NCBI GenBank assembly: GCA_023053685.1
Contig: JALIGW010000002.1
Location: 249,806,856 to 249,870,855, forward strand
Reading direction: 5' to 3'
DNA length: 64,000 nucleotides
Source of the DNA: Diadophis punctatus similis
Lineage: Eukaryota; Chordata; Lepidosauria; Squamata; Dipsadidae
The number at the start of each line of letters is the position of its first letter. Position 1 is the first letter of the stretch. The translations under genes and the position numbers were made by a program. A model generated the notes under the pieces. That model ran no database searches. It worked only from the letters and a program-made list of their open reading frames with translations, and was not told the origin of the DNA. This document shows positions 14,405 through 24,479 of the stretch, piece by piece.

Positions 14405-14620
14405 CCAGTTTGGTGGTCACCAGGCTAGAGCCTGAGAGAGACGCTCATTTCCGGTCCTGCTTTAGGGACAAAGCCATCTCAGAGACCTTGTCCTGGCCTG
14501 TCCTCTCAGGCCTTGGAAAGGGGAAATCCGCTTCCAAAAAGCCTTGCCAAGGAAACTGGAGGGAAGTTGGAGTACAGGATAACTCCACAAAACCTACTTT
14601 TGCAACTGAGCGAAGTTTGA
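14405..14620 (+). mobile_element. tRNA-derived SINE fragment (Sauria-SINE-like), diverged copy
   Basis: GGTCACCAGGCTAGAGCC, TTCCGGTCCTGC, CTCAGGCCTTGGAAAGG and CTTGCCAAGGAAACTGG follow the same order as 6435-6662 but are more diverged. This suggests a remnant of a further, older unit copy or an independent insertion. Confidence 0.45.
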
Positions 14621-15322
14621 AGAGTGAAGCTTGACTTACGTAGCTTCTCAAGATTAGGGAAGTGCTGTGCCATAAACGTTTATGAAGGTCTTGCTAAATG
14701 ATACCCAGCTTCATCCTATGAATAGAATAGTGAAACATGGACCAGTAACTGGAAACAGCCACTCTCCTTGCTTCCAAACCATATCTAGATAGGAGAGACT
14801 CTTTCTACCTGCATCCTTGCAGAGCCTAAATCTCACTGGAGATTGCTGTGAGCAGCCTTCCCAATTTCCACAGGAGTTAGGTTTATTATTCCCAAACAGT
14901 TTGGGCAAAAGACTTGGGAGGGCACTACTTTGCAGAAAGCTGATGTATAGATTCTTGCACTTTCTTAGGGGTGACTCAGTGGAGATCAAAACCTCTCTAC
15001 ATCCCAAAACTTTATGACTGATTTCCTGTGGCTCCCAAGGATTTAGGACCCAGGAGGATCGGTGGCTCAAAGGGAGCCAGCTTCATTCATGCTGGCCAGA
15101 GATGCTTCCAAGCACCCCCATGCTAAATGCCCTGGGCGTCTGCAACTTTGCATAGACAGGAGCCTCCACTAGGTGAAAGTGAGAAAATCACATACCCAGC
15201 AGGGCTAGAAAAGGGGGCTTAAGAAGAGGAGATAATTGTAAGGAAATATGGTAAGAGAGATGTTTCCAAAAGGCATTTCAAAGGGTTGGAAAAAAGATTG
15301 GTAATACAGTTGTGCATGCATC
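14621..15322. other. Unassigned spacer before unit B
   Basis: No gene, LINE or simple repeat was recognised. Short frames on both strands look random. The sequence switches to unit-shared DNA at about 15323, the point where unit A carries the LTR end. Confidence 0.4.
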
Positions 15323-15949
15323 AATGTACCACTCTTTGTTTGATACACATTCCTTTTTTTAATTAGAAAATTTTAATCTAATAAAATATACAAAATCCTT
15401 GCCAAGGAAACTGCAAGGCCAGGTATCAAGACTGACTCTTTATTTGATACACATTCCTTTTTTTTATTAGAAATTTTTAATCTAATAAAATGTATAAATC
15501 AAACAAAAACAAAGAATGGGTACAGAGAAGCAGGAAAGGAATTGGAAAAAAAGAAAAATACAATTGCACTTTTCTCTGTTGAGAAATTGTCATCACACAT
15601 TCTTACATGGAAATTATCTCTCCTCAGTTGACCAGAATAAAAACTTCCTTGGAAAGTGATCCTGGCCTGAAGTCCATTCCTCAGAGAAATCCAGTCCAAC
15701 ATTTCCCTTCCATGTTGCTCATAGCAACAGGGAGATTTTTATCTCTGTACAGGTAGCAAGCAGTAACCAGACCCTTATGGTTGAGACCCACTTAAGGACT
15801 CCTTGGGCCAGGTGGGATCCCAGGGAATGAGACAGGTGACAAAGCATCATCACTGTTCTACATAAAAGACTATGGAGTGGAGAGGGGGAATACAGTGAGG
15901 GTGAGAAGTTAAAGATATCTTCTCCAAGGTCATCTTTTGTCCAACAGCT
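15323..15949. other. Start of duplicated unit B, intergenic spacer
   Basis: Very similar to 5036-5675, with scattered substitutions and a small deletion near 15918 relative to unit A. It carries the same short repeated phrase and SINE-tail fragment and no coding sequence. Confidence 0.6.
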
Positions 15950-16580
15950 GCAAGAAGCTGGGAGGAGGACTGGAAAAGAGCTGATAGGGTTCCCATCTTC
16001 AAAAAGGTAATCAGTAGCCAACATGGGTTGACCAAAAAGAGATCATGCCAAACAAACCTTATTTCATTCTTTGACAAAGTGACTAAATTAGTGGACCAGG
16101 GAAATGCTCTGGACATAGTATACTTAGATTTTAGTAAAGCATTTGATAAAGTAGATCACAACCTACTTCTTGGCAAGCTAGAAAAATGTGAACTTGAACA
16201 GTGACCCCTATCTAACAAAATGATATTCAACACAGATAAAAATAAAGTTTTACACTTAGACCAGAAAAACCAACTTCATAGGTATAAACTAGGTGAAACC
16301 TGGTTTAATGCCAGTAACTGTGAGAGGGATCTTGGAGTCCTAGTGGACAATCACTTAAATGTGAGCCAACAGTGACTGGCAGCAGCCAAAATAACCAATA
16401 CAATCCCAGGTTGCATTAATAGAGGGATAGAATTAAGATCACGTGAAGTTATAGTACTGCTTTACAAAGACTTAGTAAGACCACACTTGGAATACTACAT
16501 CCAATTCTAGTCACCACAATATAAAAATATATTGAGACTCTGGAAAGAGTGCAGAGAAGAGCAACAAAGATGATTGGGGA
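15950..16580 (+). mobile_element. CR1 LINE fragment, unit B copy
   Basis: Same order and same internal deletion as 5676-6305, including the SKAFDKVDH region near 16135. It differs only by scattered substitutions, which supports segmental duplication rather than independent insertion. Confidence 0.8.
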
Positions 16581-16710
16581 CTGGAAGCTAAAACAAGGTC
16601 CCTTCCAGATCTATTCTGATTGATTGATCTTGAAAGCTGCAGCCTTGAATTTTCTGTTGGAGCAGCAGGATCAGGTCAATGGGTAGAGTTTGTGGGGAGG
16701 AAGAAGATCC

Positions 16711-16936
16711 AGTTCGTTGTAGTGGTGAAGGCACCAGGTTAGAGACAGAGAAACGCTCAGTTCCAGTCCCACCTGAAGGGCAAAACCATCTGTTCTACTT
16801 TGGCCTCTCAGGCCTAGGAAGCAGGAAAGGGAGGGAAACCCCTTCCAAAAACCCTTGCCAAGGTAAGTAATGTCACATTTCACTATTTCACTTGGCTCAG
16901 TTGCAAAGGTCCGTTGCTAGGAGGCGAAAAAAACCT
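16711..16936 (+). mobile_element. tRNA-derived SINE fragment, unit B
   Basis: Copy of 6435-6662 with the same A-box-like and B-box-like segments and the same CCTTGCCAAGG tail. Confidence 0.5.
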
Positions 16937-16994
16937 ACTGCCATATAATCACTGAAAACACCTTCCAAACGCCTTGGTGGAGATTGGACAAGCG

Positions 16995-17191
16995 TGTTGT
17001 TCTACCTCCTTTCGCTAGATGGCGGTCAGGCAACATCTGTGCCTAGAAAGCCACCAACACTGCATTGCTAGAAAGGATGGGAGGGGGAGGAGAAACGCAG
17101 AGCAACTTCCTCTTCCGCATGGCTCATGGGAGGAAGTTGGTGTGCAGAGCGGCTTTTCTGCTCTTCCCAGGATCGAAGCAGCAGCTGGAAG
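16995..17191 (+). promoter_or_regulatory. Candidate promoter and exon 1 of ZNF2
   Basis: Near-identical to 6720-6914. It keeps the GATGGCGG core (17018-17025), the ETS-like CTTCCTCTTCCG and the GAAG|gtgagt donor with exon end at 17191. The intron to the ZNF2 terminal exon would be about 12 kb because it now contains the hAT and copia insertions. Confidence 0.5.
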
Positions 17192-17409
17192 GTGAGTTGA
17201 GGGCAGGTGGGAGGAGAGTCCGGGAGAAAGTAGGACCGTTTGCTTTCCTCCATGATGGGGAAGCAGAGAAGCAACTGGGCTGAAGCATGTCAGCTGCTCC
17301 TTCTGCAGGTTCCTCCCCTCCCCAGATTTAGGTCCGCTGGTGCTGCACGCTGTGAAAGTGGTGGGTGCAATTTTCTGCTGGTGGGAAGATTTAAAAGACA
17401 AGGTTGATT

Positions 17410-17580
17410 CTTTGGGAATGGCTTCACTCCAGAGGTTGTGGGTGCTCCATCATTGGCGGGTTTCAAGAGGAAGATTGGACAGCAATTTGTTCGCAATGGA
17501 CTAGACTAGAGTCTCCTGCCTGAATAGGGGATGGAGTAGAAGACCTCCAAGGTGCCTCCCAACACAGTTATTCTGTTATG
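17410..17580 (+). mobile_element. CR1 3' terminal fragment, unit B
   Basis: CTCCAGAGGTTGTGGGTGCT, then TTGGACAGCAATTTGTTCG, then GAGTAGAAGACCTCCAAGG, are the usual end of CR1. It is the uninterrupted counterpart of 56735-57720, where unit C carries a solo LTR. Confidence 0.75.
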
Positions 17581-18482
17581 GACCTGATGTTTTCCGGGCA
17601 ACAAGATTGGACTTGGCTCTGGTCTTTTTGAGTTGCAACTGTTGTTTTGTTTTACTTCCATTTCTAGCTTACAAGCACCGTGTTTCCTATTGGTGCCCCA
17701 TCCGTGTATTAACCAGGTTCAACTGTGCTTAACCCAGCATTTAAAAAAAATAGCTATTGAATATTTTGACTGTTCAGGTGAATTTATTTATTTATAAAAT
17801 TTATTGGGCACCAAACTTCCCTGACATAACTGTGATTGACAGATGTGGCTCAGTGAAATAAAAGACAGAGTCCAAGTGTGTGTGTTGATAAAGCCAACAC
17901 ATTTATTCAGCAGAATAAAGATGGGTCCCTCCTAAGAAGGAAGGAACCCTGAGCATAGTGCAAGGCAGATATTTATACATTTCTTTGCTTTTGCTTGTTA
18001 AATAAGAGGCAGCTGATGCACGGCAGATAAGATATAGAAATGTAGAAATTATAAAAATAGTCAAGCATGCCTAACTCACAGGCTAGTGGTTTCCTGTGAA
18101 ATTTTCCATGGCTTCAGAAGCCTGTTGAGGCCTGAACTTCAGCTTTGCCATCTCAACAAATGAGCAATCATCAAATTTATCAGATTCCTTATTAACATTA
18201 GCACAGAATGTTTGACTGTAACCATTTTGAGATATTTTTCAGCCTTGAAAGATATGGATTATCTCCATATTGTAAATGTGTGTATTTTTCTTTCTCTCTG
18301 AACATACATACTGTATCTCCAAATGTATAATCTCTCCCCAGGACTTCCAGATAGACAGTCATGTGAAAAAGAAAGTATACTCTCCTTGACTTTTATGATT
18401 TTACATATCAGAATATAGTAAAAATCATTTGGTCCTTAGAAGTTTTTAAAAATAGGTAAATACAACTGCAGATGAACAACAC
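17581..18482. other. Noncoding segment shared by units B and C
   Basis: Matches 57715-58622. It contains TTATTTATTTATAAAATTTATT and a region reading GACAGAGTCCAAGTGTGTGTG with nearby AATAAA hexamers, which could be LTR-derived, but no ends or target duplication were found. Its last part (18340-18482) is repeated directly at 19066-19226. Confidence 0.4.
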
Positions 18483-18494
18483 ATGACATATTAC
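18340..18494. repeat. Direct repeat, left copy (about 155 bp)
   Basis: From GACTTCCAGATAGACAGTC to ACACATGACATATTAC. A diverged copy lies at 19066-19226. The two bracket the alternating purine-pyrimidine block at 18495-19065. Confidence 0.8.
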
Positions 18495-19065
18495 TGTGAT
18501 GGAGAACCTATGCCACGTGTGCCACATGTGGCATGCAGGGCCATCTCTGCATGCGTGCGAGCTGTCACCCCAGCTCAGCTCCATTGCGCATGTGTGCGTT
18601 CCTCCTGCCGGCCTGCTGGTTTTTGGGTCCCTGCCGCACATGCACAGGGGGCCAGAGCGCATGCGGGAGACACACCTGCATGCACGGGAGGTGGGGGTCA
18701 CACACACATGAAGGGGGTGTGCGTGCGTAATCTGCCCCCCCATGCATGCGCACATGACCCACAGTGCATGCGCATGCACCCTCCTGTATTCCCCCCGTGC
18801 ATGCACATGTGACCCCTGCACTCCCCCCACTCCCATGCATGCGTTACCCCCCTGCACGCGTCCCACCCTACAAGAATGGGGGGGTGGGGGGATTAGGTTC
18901 ACATGTGGGGGTGCGCGTGCAAGTACGTGGATGGGGTGGGGCACATGCGGGGAGTCGTGTGCATGCACGGTAGTGGGGGAGCGCGGGGTCACATGTGCAT
19001 GCGCAGGGGAATGCAAGTACATGCACAGTGGGTCGTGTGCGCATGCATGTGCGTGTGGGGGGCGG
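18495..19065. repeat. CpG-rich alternating purine-pyrimidine block (CATGCGCA-type)
   Basis: Dense GCATGCGCA, CACATGTG and GTGCGCGTGC strings with G-runs. It opens with GTGATGGAGAACCTATGCCAC, which resembles the start of a common squamate hAT-like repeat. Frames on both strands (His, Ala, Cys, Met-rich) are composition artefacts. The truncated unit C copy is 58626-59010. Confidence 0.65.
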
Positions 19066-19226
19066 AGGGGATTTCCAGATATACATTCATGTGGAAAAGA
19101 AAGTACACTCTGCTTGACTTTTTTTATTTTATATACCAGGACATAGTAAAAATCATTTAGTCCTTAGCAATTCTTAAAAGTAGATAAATACAACCACAGA
19201 TAGACAACAACACATGACATATTACA
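19066..19226. repeat. Direct repeat, right copy
   Basis: A diverged copy of 18340-18494, ending ACACATGACATATTAC just before the Tc1 relic. It could be the terminal or subterminal part of the Tc1 copy that was later duplicated. Confidence 0.75.
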
Positions 19227-19465
19227 TCAGGCCATCATTTATTTTATAAAAAGAAAGCCAAAACAGAGAAAACATGTGTAAAAAAATGTATGATTGAATA
19301 ATTGGTAGAACCACCTTTAGCAGCAACAACTAGAAGTAATTCTTTTCTGTGTGTCTTAATCAGTCTCTTGCAGTGGTATGGAGGAATTTTGGCCCACTCT
19401 TCTTTACAACATTGCTTCAGTACATTGAGGTTTGTGGGTGCTTTTTTGTGCACAACTCTCTTTAG
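19227..19465 (-). pseudogene. Tc1/mariner transposase, C-terminal part, unit B
   Basis: On the minus strand: KKAPTNLNVLKQCCKEEW, then AKIPPYHCKRLIKTHRK, then AAKGGSTNY, the standard Tc1 transposase C-terminus. The gene is split by the 2.4-kb hAT-like element at 19466; its upstream part resumes at 21878. Tc1 transposases cut and paste their own element at TA sites; this copy is dead. Confidence 0.85.
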
Positions 19466-19586
19466 TAAGGTGACCAGATTTTAAGATTGGTAAAGAGGGA
19501 CACCATTGACCGGGGTGGGTGGGTTCCTGATTAAAAATTATTTATTTATTTATTTTGGTCGTTTTTGTATGCCGCCCACTCCCGTA

Positions 19587-20195
<609 letters not shown>

Positions 20196-20281
20196 TATGC
20201 AGCTATTAGTTCTTGGAGGGATTTGGCTGGGTAAACTTGGCCAATCTGACTAATCCATTCCTTTGGCATCTTCCTTTTCTC

Positions 20282-20282
20282 C

Positions 20283-20350
<68 letters not shown>

Positions 20351-20452
20351 TGTTCCTTCCTTCCTTCCTTCCTTCCTTCCTTCCTTCCTTCCTTCCTTCC
20401 TTCCTTCCTTCCTTCCTTCCTTCCTTCCTTCCTTCCTTCCTTCCTTCCTTCT
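20282..20452. repeat. (TTTC)n(TTCC)n microsatellite
   Basis: A TTTC run of about 70 bases is followed by a TTCC run of about 100 bases. Long frames across it are artefacts. Confidence 0.97.
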
Positions 20453-20543
20453 GTCTTTCTCCCTGCAGGAGGAAGAAGGAACCTCTGTTGCCGTCTCCTG
20501 CGGGGCTGCAGCCACCCGACTGAATCCCTGACCGCGGTGGCAT

Positions 20544-21089
20544 CCCTGCTGTTCTCCGGCAAGCAGCCGAAGGAGCCCTGGAGCCCCGACGCCGCCCTGC
20601 ATCTCGGTCTCTTCGGGCTTGTCCGGCAGCCTGCTGGGAAGGCTGTGACGCATGGGAGGAAAGGAGCTGCTATTGCCGCTGCGACGTGTCTCCCCGGTCA
20701 CTGTGGCTGCAATGGGGAGCCCGCGTGCTTGTCATCAATGGAGACGCACGCGCGGAAGGCACCACGGAGCAGAGGCACCTGGCGAGCGAGGCGAGTGGCG
20801 GCATCGGCGGCAGGCTCCTGCCCGCGTCTCCTGCCCGCCTGCCCGCTCGCTCGCCAGGTGACTCTGCTCCGTGGTGCCTTCCGCGCGTGCGTCTCCATTG
20901 ATGACAAGCACGGCGGCTCCCCAGTGCAGCCACAGTGACCAGGGAGACACGCCGCAGCGGCAGTAGCTCCTTTCCTCCCATGCGTCACAGCCTTCCCAGC
21001 AGGCTGCCGGACAAGCCCGAAGAGACCGAGATGCAGGGCGGCGTCGGGGCTCCAGGGCTCCTTCGGCTGCTTGCCGGAGAACAGCAGGG
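20544..21089. repeat. Long GC-rich palindrome, arms about 245 bp
   Basis: Left arm 20544-20790 and right arm 20846-21089 are near-perfect reverse complements around a spacer of about 55 bp. Matching anchors are CACCTGGCGAGCGAG with CTCGCTCGCCAGGTG in the centre and CCCTGCTGTTCTCCGG with CCGGAGAACAGCAGGG at the outer ends. Few mismatches are seen by eye. Confidence 0.92.
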
Positions 21090-21877
21090 TTTTCTTTCGG
21101 CTTTTCTTTGAGTAAAAATTTGATCTAAGTCCCAGAGGCTTCAAGCTATCAATTGCTGCCTCGCTCTTAACAGTTTTGCACTGTCACTGCCATTTTCCCT
21201 TCTCTCTGTTTGATCTTTACCGAAGTGTTAACTTTGTATCCAGCTGGTTCGTTGAAGGGTTAGAGAGCGATTTATTTTAAACCACTTCCAGGGCTCCGTT
21301 CTTCCGATCTCTCTCTCTCACAAACATTCACTGGAAACTTTTCTTATTTCGGATCCTTTCTTAATTTGATCTCGTTCTCAAGATTCGGCTTTCACTTTTC
21401 CTTCAAACTTTCACTCACACTTACAATCGCCGCTTGTTTCTTTTAGAGTTTCTTTTATGCCGTAATAAAAGTTGGATCACTCTATTTAGCAGTCCCCCCC
21501 CCATGTCTGTGGGAGTCTTCTCTTTTAGTCTGATGCAGTCTGTCAAATAATTTGCTTCCTAATCCGATCGTGGTGCGCTGTGGCTTCGGGCCCGCCATGC
21601 TAAATCAGCCGTCACGGGCACTTTCGTTCTTGATAGGGAGGGTGCCCTCCGCCCCAGCGCCTCTGCTCCACTGATGCCTGGGATTCTTCTCTTTCCACTC
21701 AGTCCTACGAACCTCCGTGCCTCGAAGGTCTCCAAAAAAACCGAAAGAAAAAGCAGTTTCGAGGGGCGGAGATCCAGAAATCGGGACTTTTTTAAAACAC
21801 CGCGGGACGCGGGAAAAATTGTTCAAAATCGGGACTGTCCCGCCAAAATCGGGACGTCTGGTCACCTTACTCTTTAG

Positions 21878-22024
21878 GTCCCGACAATCAGGTTGAGGTC
21901 TGGACTTTGACTGCCATTTGCAAACCCCTTGATTCTTTTCTTTTCCAGCCATTCTGTTGTAGATTTGCTGATGTGTTTTGCGACCATTGTCCTGTTGCCT
22001 AATCCTATGTCAGCCAAGCTTTAG
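21878..22024 (-). pseudogene. Tc1/mariner transposase, middle part, unit B
   Basis: The minus strand reads KHISKSTTEWLEKKRIKG, then SQSPDLNL, the block carrying the second catalytic Asp of the DDE triad. It continues after the hAT-like insert at 19465-19227. Sequence upstream of this part is replaced by the polypyrimidine tract. Confidence 0.85.
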
Positions 22025-22312
22025 CTATTCCTTTCCTTTCCTTCCTTTCTTTCCTTCTCTTTCCTTCTTTTTCCTTTCCTTTCCTTTCCTTTCCTCTCCT
22101 CTCCTGTTCTTTCCTCTTCTACCTTTCCCTTCCTTTCCCTTCCTTTTCTTTCCTTTTTTCCTTTCCTCTCTTTCCTTTCCCCTTCTTTCCTCTCCTCTCC
22201 TCTTCTTCCTTTCCTTTCCTTTCTCCCTTTCCTTTCCTTCTTTCCTTTCCTCTTTCTTTCCTTTCCTTCTCTTCTCTTCTCTCCCCTCCCCTCTCCTTTC
22301 TTTTCCTTTTCC
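22025..22312. repeat. Polypyrimidine microsatellite, unit B
   Basis: Counterpart of 7276-7618, about 55 bases shorter. Confidence 0.95.
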
Positions 22313-23909
22313 TGCACCCTGGTGGAGGAGCTACTCCGGGATGACCAAAGGGCCAGTCCTGTGACTACCACAGCTCTGGAATATGAGACTGGCTCCTGGT
22401 GGTGCTGGAAATCTCCGGCATAGGGGGTGGCATGTGCAATGTGCAACTTTGCAGGTGGTGAAACATGCAAAAAGCAGCGCAGCCCTTGCCGACCAGAATG
22501 AAATTATGGTGCTGTTGCGGTGGGGGGCGGGGAGCTGCACAAGTGGGCCGAAGTGGGGGTTGCGATGGCTGGAAGCTGCGGGAGGGAAGCACTACTTGCA
22601 TTTGCACGACATCAGCGTTCCACCTTGATATATTTGCGCCAGCTGGTGGCTCAAGGCAGCCCTCATCTCCTGACGCTTGGGACTTGGAGCGGTAAACGGT
22701 ATCCGGTCTGGGAAGCAGCCAGAGTTTGCTGTCCATTGTGGATGCTATCTTGGCCCCCTGAAAACTCTCGTCTCTCGAGCGCTCGCTGAAGTGACGTGGG
22801 AAATTTCACCCGTGCTCAAGAGACGAGAGTTTGCAGGGGGCCGATCTAGCAGGTCCTTTCTCTCGGGCCTCCCACCCGAAGCCTCGCAGAAGGAGAGATG
22901 TAAGCCCAAAAGGCAGCTGAATTCCCCCCTAGCAGTCGTTCAGCTGAGCACGGCGAGTTATGGGGCTTACCTTTTTGTTCCAGTGGCACGGGAAACATCG
23001 GCTGGGCTCCTCGAGAGACGAGAGTTTGCCAGGGGCCGAGCTAGCGTCCACAATGGATAGCAAACTGGATGCTCCCCAGACCGGATGCCTTTAACCACTC
23101 CGAGTCCCAAGCGGCAGGAGACAAATGCTGCCTTGAGCCGCTGGGTGGCGCAAATATACCAAGGCAGAATGCTGATGCCATGCAAATGCAAGTAGTGCTT
23201 CCCTCCCGCAGCTTCCAGCCATCACAACCCCTGCTTCAGCCCACTTGTGCAGTGCCCCCCCCCACCGCAACAGCACCATTATTTCGTTCTGGCTGGCGAG
23301 AAATTGCAAGTGCCACCCCAGGGCAGAGATTTCCAGCCCCAGCACGGCCGGTCCCATATTCCAGAGCTGTAGTAGTCACACTCACAGGACTGACTTGTTG
23401 CAGCTCCTCCACCCGGGTACACTGTCCATTGCGGACGCTAGCTCAGCCCCCTGCAAACTCATCTCTCGAGGAGCGCTCACTGAAGCGGCGTGGGAAAATT
23501 CGGGCAGGCTCCTCGAGAGACGAGAGTTTGCAGGGGGCCGATCTAGCAGGCACTTTCTCTTGGGCCTCCCACCCGGAGGCCTCGCAGAAGGAGAGATGTA
23601 GCCCCAAAAGGCAGCTGAACCTTCCCCCCCACCCCAGGCAGCCGTTCAGCTGAGTGCGGTGAGTTCTTGGTCTTACCTTCCTGTTCCAGCTCGTGAGGCT
23701 CGCACCGCTATACTCAAGGTGAGGTTTGTGCTCGGCCTTAAGAGTGTGGGCTGGCATGTGAGCGGGGTGATGTTGGGCAGTGCAGCCTTGTGTTCCCACG
23801 TGTGGGCTGGATTAATTGCTCTCGGCCATATACGGCCCAGGGGCCAAGATTTCTCCACGGACCATCAAAATTTTCTCACGGACCATTGGTTGGTGACCTT
23901 TGGTGTAGG
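22313..23909. repeat. GC-rich foldback block, unit B
   Basis: Collinear with 7619-9249, including the outward-facing arms (about 22320-22720 and 23050-23420) and the hAT-like right end GGTTGGTGACC (23889-23899). A deletion relative to A removes part of the right arm near 23300. The copia element starts 5 bases into the CR1 tail that follows. Confidence 0.6.
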
Positions 23910-23914
23910 GTCTC

Positions 23915-24387
23915 TGTTAGGTCTCTGACCATAACTAATATTGGATAGAACAATATATGTTTTAGCTTTTAACAGATATGTCTGTTTAGCTTAGGTGTTG
24001 CAGAATGCCACAAGAGGGAGCTAGAGTTCATAGCTTATTCCTCTGGGAGTCCCTCTCTGTTTGTCTTTGCTCTCTACTACTTAGTGTAGTCTCTGCTACT
24101 CATTAGAGCAAGGCCTAGAATATGTATGCTCTGCATTTCTCTCTGTGTTGTAGTTATGTATTATAGCTAAAATGTATTTGTACTGGATAATACTTGGATT
24201 GTTATTATGACTATTAAGTGTATGACTTTGGACTGTTTATAGGAACATGCTATTTCTTAAAGTAAACTTTAACTCAAGTTAGTGTATCTGTGTGTGGCTG
24301 AGTACTTATTCACAACTGATCTCAATCTAAACGTTTCTGTATGCACAACCTTGGTAACACAAGGAATACTCTGCTAATCCATTAACA
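23915..24387 (+). repeat. Copia 5' LTR (473 bp)
   Basis: Begins TGTTAGG and ends TTAACA. By eye it differs from the 3' LTR only at about position 24119 (A here, G there). No canonical TATAAA was pinned down. Confidence 0.97.
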
Positions 24388-24404
24388 CTGGTTATGGGCC
24401 CAGA
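24388..24404 (+). promoter_or_regulatory. Primer-binding site for an initiator-Met half-tRNA
   Basis: CTGGTTATGGGCCCAG sits immediately after the LTR. Fourteen bases, GGTTATGGGCCCAG, are complementary to the anticodon stem-loop of vertebrate initiator Met tRNA rather than to its 3' end. That is the internal (half-tRNA) priming known from Drosophila copia and yeast Ty5. Confidence 0.85.
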
Positions 24405-24479
24405 GAGATATTGAGAGTTAGTGTGAATATTCAGTTTCATACTCAGACAGCTAACTTGTGGTTTACTGTTAAATTAACA

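Noticed and set aside
18408..19146. His/Cys-rich frames in the CATGCGCA block that might look like metal-binding proteins
   Set aside because: The residues follow from the alternating CATG/CACA composition and no regular domain spacing exists.
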